A stretch of DNA of 64,000 nt, taken from contig NZ_KB907498.1 in assembly GCF_000382065.1 (NCBI RefSeq), positions 502,714 through 566,713 of the forward strand, written 5' to 3'. Position numbers and translations under genes: made by a program. The notes under the pieces were generated by a model. That model worked only from the letters and a program-made list of their open reading frames with translations. It was not told the origin of the DNA and made no database searches. Below, one piece after another: positions 8,629 through 16,362 of the stretch. Within the stretch, counting starts at the first letter, position 1; each line of letters opens with the position of its first letter. The stretch is from Stenotrophomonas hibiscicola ATCC 19867. Lineage in GTDB: Bacteria > Pseudomonadota > Gammaproteobacteria > Xanthomonadales > Xanthomonadaceae.

Positions 8629-9513
8629 ATGCCGGTGCGTTCGCCGCTGATCCTGGACCTGGACGGTGGCGTGCTGCCGCTGCCCCGGGCGCAGATCCTG
8701 GCCCTGCCGCAGTGGCACGACCCGCTGCGCTTCGCCTGCAGCAATGCCACCCTGGACCGTTTCGCCGCCGAAGTGCTGGCACCGCTGCCCGCGCAGCTCG
8801 GCACGGTCATGCTCGGCAGTGGTGACTTCCACCATCTCAGCCTGCCGCTGCTGCGCCGCATGCATGGGCAGGCGCCATTCCAGCTGGTCGTGCTGGACAA
8901 CCATCCGGACAACATGCGTTTCCCGTTCGGCATGCACTGCGGCTCGTGGATAAACGCCGCCAGCAAGCTACCGCAGATCTCGCACATCCATGTGCTCGGC
9001 GTCACCTCCAGGGACATCGGCCTCGGTCATGCCTGGGAGAACCACTGGCGACCGCTGATGTGCGGTCGCCTGACCTACTGGTGCATGGATGTGGACGTGG
9101 GCTGGGGCCATCGCCTCGGCATGGGCCACGCCTTCCGCCGTTTCGAGCATCCCGAGGCCTTGGTCGCCGCGTTCGCCGCCGAGCAGGCCACGTCACCGCA
9201 GCCGACCTATCTGTCGATCGACAAGGATGTGTTCGCCGAGGACGTTGCCCGCAGCAACTGGGACCAGGGCCGCTTCCAGCTGGAACACGCGCTGGTGGTG
9301 ATCGAAGCACTGCGCGCCGGTGGCCTGGTCGGCAGTGACATCACCGGCGAAGTGTCGCTGGCCCACTACCGCAGCCGCTTCAAGCGCTGGCTGTCCTCGC
9401 TGGATGGCCAGCCCGACATCCGTGTCGATGACCTGCCCGCGTGGCAGGCGCGGCACCAGCAGGTGAACCGCGAGCTGCTGGCGGCTATGGCTTCGGTGCC
9501 AACCGCCTGCTGA
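8629..9513 (+). CDS. Arginase/agmatinase-fold hydrolase
   Basis: This 294-residue member of the ureohydrolase superfamily has binuclear manganese ligand motifs that are recognisable though divergent: GSGDFHH (for GGDHS), DNHPDN (for DAHxD) and SIDKDVFAED (for SxDxDxxDP). The Asp-x-Asp ligands in the last motif are kept. Substrates in the family are arginine, agmatine, guanidino acids or formimino compounds; the divergent motifs argue against plain arginase. It begins three bases after the acyltransferase with GGAGG upstream and is the last gene of the cluster. The divergence makes a novel guanidino or amidine substrate plausible, but that is inference. Confidence 0.82.
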   Translation: MPVRSPLILDLDGGVLPLPRAQILALPQWHDPLRFACSNATLDRFAAEVLAPLPAQLGTVMLGSGDFHHLSLPLLRRMHGQAPFQLVVLDNHPDNMRFPFGMHCGSWINAASKLPQISHIHVLGVTSRDIGLGHAWENHWRPLMCGRLTYWCMDVDVGWGHRLGMGHAFRRFEHPEALVAAFAAEQATSPQPTYLSIDKDVFAEDVARSNWDQGRFQLEHALVVIEALRAGGLVGSDITGEVSLAHYRSRFKRWLSSLDGQPDIRVDDLPAWQARHQQVNRELLAAMASVPTAC

Positions 9514-9522
9514 CCGCGTCCG

Positions 9523-9626
9523 GTTGTGCCGGCCGCTGGCCGGCGTAGCTCCGGTAGTGCCGGCCGCTGGCCGGCAACCTCGTTGTTCCCGGGCGCATGC
9601 GGATGCCGGCCAGCGGCCGGCACTAC
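9523..9626. repeat. GTAG-type REP palindrome cluster
   Basis: Three copies of a short GC-rich palindrome with core GCCGGCCGCTGGCCGGC lie between two genes. Copy one is at about 9523-9548, copy two, with a clear GTAG head, at 9554-9576, and copy three, inverted and ending in CTAC, at 9604-9626. Copies two and three form a convergent pair that can fold into a long stem. This is the GTAG/SMAG REP family known from Stenotrophomonas maltophilia, usually mobilised by a RAYT transposase elsewhere in the genome. It may also stop transcription or protect the 3' end of the arginase-fold transcript. Confidence 0.9.
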
Positions 9627-9654
9627 ACTGGACTTCCGCCCCGGAGCCGCCGCG

Positions 9655-10014
9655 ATGCCCCAGACCGTCATCCCGCAACTGCGCATGCACCACGCCGATA
9701 CCACCCTGCCGTTCTACGTGCAGGGACTGGGTTTCGTAGTCGACTGGGAACACCGCTTCGAACCAGGCTTCCCACTGTTCGCCCAGCTCACCCGCGACGG
9801 CCAGACGATCTTCCTCACCGAGCACAGCGGCGACTGTGAGGTCGGCGGCGCGGTGTACTTCATCGTCGACGATGTTGACAGCCTGCACCGCGCCTTCAGC
9901 GCGGCCAACGTGCCGATCGAGCAGCCGCCGCATGACACCGAATGGGGCAGCCGCGAAATGCTGCTGCGCGACCCGGACGACAACCGGTTGCGCTTCGCCA
10001 CACGCGTGGACTGA
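9655..10014 (+). CDS. Glyoxalase/bleomycin-resistance-fold protein
   Basis: This 119-residue vicinal-oxygen-chelate protein is a single glyoxalase/BRP domain made of two beta-alpha-beta-beta-beta units. The N-terminal half has LRMHHADTTLPFYVQGLGF and the C-terminal half MLLRDPDDNRLRFATRV, the typical DPDGN-like ending. ATG 9655 follows CCGGAGCCG and starts at the family N-terminus; the longer open frame runs back through the REP cluster and is not coding. Members bind metal and act on or bind small hydrophobic compounds. No neighbour suggests a specific substrate, so detoxification or antibiotic binding is only a general expectation. Confidence 0.82.
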   Translation: MPQTVIPQLRMHHADTTLPFYVQGLGFVVDWEHRFEPGFPLFAQLTRDGQTIFLTEHSGDCEVGGAVYFIVDDVDSLHRAFSAANVPIEQPPHDTEWGSREMLLRDPDDNRLRFATRVD

Positions 10015-10033
10015 ACGACGCCGGGTTGAGATG

Positions 10034-10063
10034 AATATACGAAACATATACGCTTCGTATATT
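10034..10063. promoter_or_regulatory. Perfect 10-bp inverted repeat, probable operator
   Basis: AATATACGAA (10034-10043) and TTCGTATATT (10054-10063) are exact reverse complements separated by ten bases. The spacer carries a further TATACG. The site ends 20 bases before the ATG of the ParD-like gene and is strikingly AT-rich for this chromosome, so it overlaps the likely promoter. A ribbon-helix-helix protein encoded directly downstream is the obvious candidate for autoregulatory binding (inference). Confidence 0.7.
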
Positions 10064-10082
10064 GAACCCTCCAGGACCGCCC

Positions 10083-10295
10083 ATGGGCATCGTCAACATC
10101 GATGACACCCTGCACGACCAGTTGCGCCGTGCCTGCACTGTCTCCAGCCGTTCGATCAACGCCCAGGCCAACTTCTGGATCCGGGTCGGCATGCTGTGCG
10201 AAATGAACCCGACGCTGAGTTTCCAGGACATCGTCGCCAGTGAACTGCGCGCGGCCGGGGTGCAGCCGCCGCTGCTGGCGCCAGGTCAGGCCTGA
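10083..10295 (+). CDS. ParD-like antitoxin-family protein
   Basis: This 70-residue protein, starting MGIVNIDDTLHDQLRRAC, resembles the ParD-like/VapB-type family of small DNA-binding antitoxins. The N-terminal beta strand followed by a helix (SSRSINAQANFWIRVGMLCE) fits a ribbon-helix-helix or related fold. ATG 10083 has AGGACC upstream; an in-frame TTG at 10062 would overlap the operator palindrome. Its partner is not a toxin: methionine aminopeptidase begins five bases after its stop, an arrangement I recall from other gammaproteobacteria. It probably represses its own operon through the inverted repeat upstream. Confidence 0.75.
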   Translation: MGIVNIDDTLHDQLRRACTVSSRSINAQANFWIRVGMLCEMNPTLSFQDIVASELRAAGVQPPLLAPGQA

Positions 10296-10299
10296 GTCC

Positions 10300-11088
10300 A
10301 TGGGCATCATCAAACGGCCGGAAGAAGTTGAGCTGATGGCCGAATCGGGTCGCCTGCTGGCCCAGGTGTTCGCCGCACTCGACCAGCTGCCGCTGCAGGG
10401 CCGCAGCACGATGGAGATCAACGATTTCGTAGAACGCATGATCGTCGACGAGCTGCAGGCGCGGCCGGCCAGCAAGGGCCAGTACGGCTTCCCGTACGTG
10501 CTCAATACCTCGATCGACAACGTCATCTGCCACGGCGTGCCCAGCACCACCGACGTGCTGCGCAGCGGCCAGATCGTCAACCTCGACATCACCCTGGAGA
10601 AGAACGGCTACATCGCCGACTCCAGCACCACCTACCTGGTCGGTGAGGTCGACTACGCCGCGCGCAGGCTGGTGCAGACCGCCTACCAGGCGATGTGGAA
10701 AGGCATCGCTGCGGTGCGCCCCGGCGCGCGCCTGGGCGATATCGGCCACGCCATCGCCCGCCACGCGCGCAGCCACGGCTACAGCGTGGTGAAGGAATAC
10801 TGCGGCCATGGCATCGGCCAGGAAATGCACGAAGAACCGCAGATCCTGCACTACGACCATCCCAACACCGGCAGGGTGCTGGAAGAAGGCATGGTGTTCA
10901 CCATCGAGCCGATGCTCAACCAGGGCAAGCCGGCCATCCGCCAGCAGCCGGACGAATGGCCGGTCTACACCCGCGACGGCAAGCTGTCGGCGCAGTTCGA
11001 GCACACGGTGGCGGTCACCCGCAACGGTGTGCGCGTACTGACCCTGCGCCCCGGCGAAGCGCCATTGTGCGCGGTGGACGCGGCCTAG
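10300..11088 (+). CDS. map: Type I methionine aminopeptidase
   Basis: This 262-residue dinuclear-metal peptidase removes N-terminal Met from nascent proteins. All five metal ligands are present: D96 in NLDIT, D107 in IADSS, H170 in CGHGIGQEMHEEP, E203 in FTIEPML and E234 in AQFEHTV, with catalytic H79 in CHGVP. It follows the ParD-like gene by five bases. Most genomes also carry a housekeeping map next to rpsB; this copy's pairing with a ParD-like regulator suggests a second, regulated isozyme. Its TAG stop shares the palindrome CTAG (11085-11088) with the stop of the convergent exporter gene. Confidence 0.93.
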   Translation: MGIIKRPEEVELMAESGRLLAQVFAALDQLPLQGRSTMEINDFVERMIVDELQARPASKGQYGFPYVLNTSIDNVICHGVPSTTDVLRSGQIVNLDITLEKNGYIADSSTTYLVGEVDYAARRLVQTAYQAMWKGIAAVRPGARLGDIGHAIARHARSHGYSVVKEYCGHGIGQEMHEEPQILHYDHPNTGRVLEEGMVFTIEPMLNQGKPAIRQQPDEWPVYTRDGKLSAQFEHTVAVTRNGVRVLTLRPGEAPLCAVDAA

Positions 11089-11699
11089 AGCGGACGCAAC
11101 AGCAACAGTGTCGCCAGGCAGAACATGAAGACCGCCACGGCGGCATCCAGCACCCGCCAGGCACCTGGCTTGCGGAACACTGGCTGCAACAGGCGCGCGC
11201 CATAGCCCAGAGAACAGAACCAGGCCACGCTGGCCAGACACGCCCCGGCGGCGAAGGCCCAGCGCAGGTCACCCGGGTAGCGCGTGGACAGACTGCCCAG
11301 CAGCACCACGGTATCCAGGTAGACGTGCGGATTGAGCAGGGTGAAGGCCAGGCAGGTCAGCAGCACCTGGCGCGCGCTGCCGCCCTGCGTCTCGGCCGCG
11401 GCCAGTGCACTGCCTCCGCGCCGCGCGCGCAGCCCTGCCCGCAGGCCATACCACAGCAGGAACGCGGCGCCACCGAAGCGCAGCCCCTGCAGCAGCAGCG
11501 GCCACTGCAGCACCAGCGCGCCCATGCCGCCGACGCCGGCCAGTATCAGCGCGATGTCCGCGCCGGCACAGGCAGCCACCACCGTTCCGACATGCCGACG
11601 CTGCAACCCTTGTCGCAGCACGAAGGCATTCTGTGCGCCGATGGCGATGATCAGGCCGGCACCCGCGAACAGGCCGGCGGCAATGGCGGCGATCCACAT
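11085..11699 (-). CDS. LysE/ArgO-family amino-acid exporter
   Basis: This 204-residue inner-membrane exporter has about six helices. The N-terminus (GLFAGAGLIIAIGAQNAFVLRQG) and the mid-protein FTLLNPHVYLDTVVLLGS are signature segments of ArgO/LysE exporters of basic amino acids. I start at ATG 11699, where homologues start; the frame extends to a TTG at 11759 but that segment is not hydrophobic and has no ribosome site. It is divergent from an ArgP-type LysR regulator across about 100 bases, the classic argP-argO layout, which strongly suggests lysine/arginine-responsive control. Calling it argO rather than lysE is a guess. Confidence 0.88.
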   Translation of the reverse strand: MWIAAIAAGLFAGAGLIIAIGAQNAFVLRQGLQRRHVGTVVAACAGADIALILAGVGGMGALVLQWPLLLQGLRFGGAAFLLWYGLRAGLRARRGGSALAAAETQGGSARQVLLTCLAFTLLNPHVYLDTVVLLGSLSTRYPGDLRWAFAAGACLASVAWFCSLGYGARLLQPVFRKPGAWRVLDAAVAVFMFCLATLLLLRPL

Positions 11700-11805
11700 C
11701 AGGAAGGCCCAGGCAGCGAGGGGACGCGCAGGGTGCGGCCAATTGCCCTGTTTAGACAATCTGATTTTTCTTTATCCTGTGCAGGAAAACTGAAGAGGCG
11801 ACGGC

Positions 11806-12699
11806 ATGGACCTGGTACATCCGCAGCTGGCCGCATTCGCTGCGGTGCTGGAAGAAGGCAGCTTCGAGGCCGCGGCACACCGCCTGTCGATCAGCCCGTC
11901 GGCACTATCGCAGCGGGTCAAGGCGCTGGAAGACCGCCTCGGCCAGGTACTGGTGGTGCGCCAGGCACCCTGCCGACCGACCGCTGCGGGGGAAGCACTG
12001 CTGCGCCGGGTACGGCCGATGCAGGCACTGGAAGCCGAGGCGCTGGCCGAGCTGCTGCCCGAGCGTGGCAACGACGCTGCGCGTACGCCCATCCCCCTGG
12101 CGGTCAACGACGACTCGCTTGACACCTGGTTCGTGCCGGCCATCGCCGACCTGCACCAGCGCCATGGCTACCTGTTCGACCTGCGCATGGACGACCAGGA
12201 CCACACCCTGCAACTGCTGCGCGATGGCAGCGTGCTCGGCGCGGTCACCGCCGAAAGCCAGCCGGTGAAGGGCTGCAACGTGTACCCGCTCGGCGCCATG
12301 CGTTACCACGCGATCGCTTCGCCCGGCTTCGCCCGCCAGTACTTCAACGATGGCATGCAGGCCGCGGCCCTGGCGCGCGCACCGATGCTGGTGTTCAACC
12401 GCAAAGATGAACTGCAATGGCGCTTCGTGCGGCGCCTGACCCGCGCGCGCCTGCAGCCGCCGCTACACTACCTGCCCTCCTCCACCGGTTTCGTCGAAGC
12501 CGCCGCGTGCGGACTCGGCTGGGGCATGGCCCCGGAAACCCTGGTCGCCCCCGCCGTGTGCGCTGGCCGCGTGGTGGTCCTGGAACCCCGCCGCTGGCTC
12601 GATGTGCCGCTGTACTGGCAGCATGCCGCCGTGCGCTCAAGCACGCTGCAGCACATCACCCAGGCGCTGCGCACTGCGGCCAGCGGCACCCTTCGTTGA
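11806..12699 (+). CDS. argP: LysR-family regulator, ArgP/IciA type
   Basis: This 297-residue LysR-type transcription factor has an N-terminal helix-turn-helix (FAAVLEEGSFEAAAHRLSISPSALSQRVKALE) and a C-terminal substrate-binding-like domain. The sequence matches the ArgP/LysG group, including ALVVRQ-like wing residues and the GLGWGMAPE segment. ArgP activates argO or lysE when arginine or lysine accumulates. ATG 11806 follows GAAGAGGCG. The divergent exporter is the expected target; the operator should lie in the AT-rich stretch around 11750-11780. Nothing unusual in length. Confidence 0.87.
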   Translation: MDLVHPQLAAFAAVLEEGSFEAAAHRLSISPSALSQRVKALEDRLGQVLVVRQAPCRPTAAGEALLRRVRPMQALEAEALAELLPERGNDAARTPIPLAVNDDSLDTWFVPAIADLHQRHGYLFDLRMDDQDHTLQLLRDGSVLGAVTAESQPVKGCNVYPLGAMRYHAIASPGFARQYFNDGMQAAALARAPMLVFNRKDELQWRFVRRLTRARLQPPLHYLPSSTGFVEAAACGLGWGMAPETLVAPAVCAGRVVVLEPRRWLDVPLYWQHAAVRSSTLQHITQALRTAASGTLR

Positions 12700-12777
12700 G
12701 GACAAAACGATGATCGCAGACCCGGGCTTCACGCCGCGCGCACTACCGTTTGCGCACTTCTTTACCACTGGGACGGC

Positions 12778-14184
12778 ATGGGCGTGATCGGCCGACGTAC
12801 AAGGATGCACCGCGCGAAGGCCGCACTGGCGCTGGTGCTGGCGACCTGCCTGCCAACCGCTGCGTCCGCGCAGAACAGCAACGACGCCCCCGCATTGGAC
12901 TGGGAACAGGCACGGCAACGCCTGGAGCAGGTCTCCGATGCGCTGGCGGCCGCTGATGCAGCGGTACGCAACAAGCAGGACCTGCAGGACGCCACGCGCC
13001 TGCTGCGCCTGCCGGAGATCACCGGCGAAGTGCGCCGCCTGCAGTTCCAGAAGACCCTGACCCTGCCACTGGGTTCGCTGGCGCCGGTGGCTGAAGCCTT
13101 CGGTATCGATTCGCCACTGTCGTTCACCGAGCGCGACTGGCGTACACGCCCGGTAGTGACCGCGGTGCTGCCGCTGTACACCGGCGGCGTGATCCCGGCC
13201 GCGCAACGTGCGGCCAGCGCCGCCCATGAGCAGGCCAACGCCGAGCGCGAGGCACAGCGCCAATCATTGACCGTGCAGCTGGCCCAGGCCTACTTCGGCC
13301 AGCGCCTGGCCGAGCAGGCGGTGGACGTGCGCCGCGACGTGCGCGACGGCCTCAACCGCCACCTGTCCGATGCCGAAAAGCTCGAACGCGAGGGCTTCGC
13401 CACCCGCGCCCAGCGCCTGCAGGCCACCGTGGCCCGCGACAAGGCCGAGCGCGAGTATCAGAAGACGGTGAATGACCTGGCCACGCTGAAGGCCGCGCTG
13501 TCCACGCTGCTGCGCAGTGGTGGCGAGGTGCAGCCGGTGTCGCCGCTGTTCGTGCAGCGCGTGCCGCTGGAACCGGTGACCAGCTTCGAGCGCACGGCGC
13601 AGGCGCGCCAGCCGCAGATCGCGCGCTTGCGCGCGATGGTGGCGCAGGCCGAACAGGGCGTGCGCGTGCTGCAGGCCAAGCTGAAGCCGCAGATCTTCGC
13701 CTTCGGCCAATATGACTTCCGTCGCCGCGACGAGATGCTGACCGACCCGGACTGGGCGTTCGGCATCGGGCTGAAGTACACCTTCCTGTCACCGAACTCG
13801 CGGCCGGCGCAGATCAGCGCCGCGCGTGCACAACAGGACCAGGCCGAAGCCGGCCTGCGCGAGGCCGAGAACCAGGTCGCACTGGGTGTGCGCAAGGCCT
13901 GGAACGAACTGGAAACCGCGCGCCAGCAGTTCGTGCTGCTCGACAGCAGCATCGCCCAGGCACAGGAAAACCTGCGCCTGCAGGAGCTGGCATTCCGCGA
14001 AGGCCAGGCCACCTCGCTGGATGTGATCGATGCGCGGCTCGGCCTGGGCGGCGCCCGTGTCGAGCGCGCACAGGCCGCCTACCAATACGACATTGCGCTG
14101 GCACAGTTGCTGGAGATCAGTGGACAGATGGACCGTTTCGAAGAATTCCGGCGGCGTGCGGACGAGGTGATCGACCATGAGTGA
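12778..14184 (+). CDS. TolC-family outer-membrane efflux protein
   Basis: This 468-residue outer-membrane channel has a signal peptide (hydrophobic core AALALVLATCLPTAASA, cleavage likely after SAQ), then two repeats of the TolC coiled-coil/beta-barrel domain. EAQRQSLTVQLAQAYFG and VRKAWNELETARQQFVLLDSS are the paired helical segments. ATG 12778 follows GGGACGGC; ATG 12805 is an alternative giving a shorter signal peptide. Its stop overlaps the HlyD gene start, so it leads a four-gene export operon. It is expected to form the exit duct for the tripartite pump made with the downstream genes. Confidence 0.88.
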   Translation: MGVIGRRTRMHRAKAALALVLATCLPTAASAQNSNDAPALDWEQARQRLEQVSDALAAADAAVRNKQDLQDATRLLRLPEITGEVRRLQFQKTLTLPLGSLAPVAEAFGIDSPLSFTERDWRTRPVVTAVLPLYTGGVIPAAQRAASAAHEQANAEREAQRQSLTVQLAQAYFGQRLAEQAVDVRRDVRDGLNRHLSDAEKLEREGFATRAQRLQATVARDKAEREYQKTVNDLATLKAALSTLLRSGGEVQPVSPLFVQRVPLEPVTSFERTAQARQPQIARLRAMVAQAEQGVRVLQAKLKPQIFAFGQYDFRRRDEMLTDPDWAFGIGLKYTFLSPNSRPAQISAARAQQDQAEAGLREAENQVALGVRKAWNELETARQQFVLLDSSIAQAQENLRLQELAFREGQATSLDVIDARLGLGGARVERAQAAYQYDIALAQLLEISGQMDRFEEFRRRADEVIDHE

Positions 14185-15190
14185 CGTGCTGCACGACGAT
14201 GCGACGACGCCCCCCGGCAAGCGACGGCTGGGACCGATCCTGCTGGTGGTCCTCCTGGTCGCGGTGGTGCTGGGCCTGTGGCTGGCCTGGCGCAGCCCGG
14301 CCGACCAGATCCAGGGCATGGCCGATGCGGATACGATCAACGTGGCCGCCAAGATCACCGCGCGCGTGGCCGAGCTGAAGGTGCGCGAGGGCGATCGCGT
14401 GCAGCCCGGGCAGGTGCTGTTCCTGCTCGACAGCCCCGAAGTGGCCGCCAAGGAACAGCAGGCGCACGGCGCATTGGCGGCTGCGCAGGCGGTGGCCGAC
14501 AAGGCCGACGAAGGCGCGCGCAGCGAAGACATCCGCGCCGCCGAAGCGAACTGGAAGCGCGCCGAAGCCGGCGCGGCACTGGCCGAAGCCACCTACCGGC
14601 GCGTGCAGAACCTGTTCAACGAAGGGGTGATGACCCGGCAGAAGCGCGATGAAGCGCATGCCCAGGCCACCAGTTCGCGCGAACTGGCCCGCGCCGCCCG
14701 CGCGCAGTACGACATGGCATTGGCCGGCGCCCGAGAGCAGGACAAGCGCGCCGCGCAGGGCCAGGTGCAGCAGGCGCAGGGCGCGGTGGCCGAAGTCAAC
14801 GCGGCGCGTGCCGAAGTGGAGGGACGCGCGCCGGTGGCGGGCGAGATCAACAAGCGCATGGCCGACCCGGGCGAGCTGGTGCCGGCCGGCTATCCGGTGT
14901 TCACCCTGGTCGACATCGACCGCATGTGGGTCGCCATGAACCTGCGCGAATCGCAGATGCAGGGCCTGAAGGTCGGCAGCAAGCTGCAGGGCAGCGTGCC
15001 GGCGCTCGGCCTGGACGGCGAATTCGAGGTCTACTTCATCAATCCGGCCGGTGACTATGCAACCTGGCGTACCACCCGCCAGTCGTCCGGCTATGACGTC
15101 CGCAGCTTCGAGGTGCGGGTGCGCCCGGTACGCCGCATCGAGGGCTTCCGCCCCGGCATGAGCGTGCTGTTCGCATGGCCCCAGCACTGA
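14177..15190 (+). CDS. HlyD-family periplasmic adaptor protein
   Basis: This 337-residue membrane-fusion protein has a short cytoplasmic N-terminus, one transmembrane helix (ILLVVLLVAVVLGLWLAW), a lipoyl-like half motif (VAAKITARVAELKVREGDRVQPGQVLF), a long coiled-coil hairpin (about 100-215) and the closing beta-barrel with the RMWVAMNLRE segment. This is the YbhG/YhiI-type layout that joins inner-membrane transporters to TolC proteins. It overlaps the TolC-like gene by eight bases and the first permease by sixteen, indicating tight translational coupling. Confidence 0.9.
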   Translation: MSDVLHDDATTPPGKRRLGPILLVVLLVAVVLGLWLAWRSPADQIQGMADADTINVAAKITARVAELKVREGDRVQPGQVLFLLDSPEVAAKEQQAHGALAAAQAVADKADEGARSEDIRAAEANWKRAEAGAALAEATYRRVQNLFNEGVMTRQKRDEAHAQATSSRELARAARAQYDMALAGAREQDKRAAQGQVQQAQGAVAEVNAARAEVEGRAPVAGEINKRMADPGELVPAGYPVFTLVDIDRMWVAMNLRESQMQGLKVGSKLQGSVPALGLDGEFEVYFINPAGDYATWRTTRQSSGYDVRSFEVRVRPVRRIEGFRPGMSVLFAWPQH

Positions 15191-16362
15191 GCCCGGACCG
15201 CAACGGCTTCGCCGCTTCGTGGCGACGCGAGCTGCAGTCGCTGCGCGGCAACCGTGCCGACCTGCTGCTGGTCACCTTGCTGCCACTACTGATGCTGGTA
15301 GTGATGGCATGGATGTTCACGCCGTCGGTGATGCGCGACATCCCGATTGCTGTGGTTGACCTTGACCACAGCAGTGACAGCCGCCTGCTGCTGCGCATGC
15401 TCGACGCCAGTCCCGGCGTACGCGTCGCCAGCCAGCCAGCGGACATGGAAGACGCACGTTCGCAGCTGCGCCGCCTGGATGTATTCGCCATCGTGCTGGT
15501 GCCGCGCGACGTCACCCGCCAAGCGCTGCGCGGCCGCCAGGGCACGGTGTTCGCCTATTACAACGCCACGTACATGACCACCGGCCAGTCGGCGGCGCGC
15601 GACATCGGCGAGGCGGTTTCCGCATGGAATGCACGCCTGCTGCGCGAGCGCATTGGCCTGCAGGTCGGCCCGGGCAAGCTGCGTGCGGCGCCGATCGCTG
15701 TGCAGTCGGACATCCTCTACAACCCGGCACGCAGCTACGAGCTGTTCCTGCTGCCGCTGATCTTCCCGGCGGTGCTGTCACTGGTACTGGCACTTGCGGT
15801 GGCCGGCAGCCTCGGCCGCGAGGTCCGCGATGGCACCCTGCCCGCCTGGCTGGGCCGCACGCCGTGGTCGGCGATTGCCGGCAAGGTCGCGCCGTACCTC
15901 CTGCTGTTCTCGCTGTATGGCGCGCTCGGCATCGGTTACCTGGCATGGCTGCGTGGCGACGGCGTGGCCGGCAGCGTACTTCTGCTGCTGCTCGCGCAGC
16001 CGTTGTTCTACCTGGCCACCGCCGCCTACGCGCTGTTCTTCGTCGGCGTCACCCGCGACATGGGCACCGCACTGTCCGCGGTGGGCCTCAGCATCGGCAC
16101 CGCACTGGCGTTCTCCAGCGCCACGTTCCCGGTGCTGGACGGGCCGTTGTTCACCCGCATCTGGCATCAGCTGCTGCCATTGAGCGCCTACATCAAGCTG
16201 CAGACCCAACAGCAGTTCATCGGCTCGCCGCTGCAGGTTTCGGCATGGCCGCTGGCTACGCTGCTATTGATGACGGTGGTGGCCGGGGGCATCGGCGGGC
16301 TGCGCCTGATCGCCTTTGCGCGTACCCCAGAAGCCGCACAGCCGGCGGGGGGCGACGCATGA
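15175..16362 (+). CDS. ABC-2 type permease 1
   Basis: This 395-residue inner-membrane permease of the ABC-2/YhhJ-YbhR type has an N-terminal helix (LLLVTLLPLLMLVVMAWMF), a large periplasmic domain with the family motif PIAVVDLDHSSDSRLLLRML, then five helices from about residue 195 on. It overlaps both neighbours. YbhF/YbhSR-type pumps export drugs or lipids using a paired ATPase. No ATP-binding gene is present in this operon, so the motor must be encoded elsewhere or the pump uses another energy source. Confidence 0.88.
   Translation: MAPALSPDRNGFAASWRRELQSLRGNRADLLLVTLLPLLMLVVMAWMFTPSVMRDIPIAVVDLDHSSDSRLLLRMLDASPGVRVASQPADMEDARSQLRRLDVFAIVLVPRDVTRQALRGRQGTVFAYYNATYMTTGQSAARDIGEAVSAWNARLLRERIGLQVGPGKLRAAPIAVQSDILYNPARSYELFLLPLIFPAVLSLVLALAVAGSLGREVRDGTLPAWLGRTPWSAIAGKVAPYLLLFSLYGALGIGYLAWLRGDGVAGSVLLLLLAQPLFYLATAAYALFFVGVTRDMGTALSAVGLSIGTALAFSSATFPVLDGPLFTRIWHQLLPLSAYIKLQTQQQFIGSPLQVSAWPLATLLLMTVVAGGIGGLRLIAFARTPEAAQPAGGDA

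Noticed and set aside
10695-12122. 475-codon plus-strand frame across map, the exporter and argP
   Set aside because: It crosses three convincing genes in other frames and is low-complexity Arg/Pro/Gly/Gln-rich.
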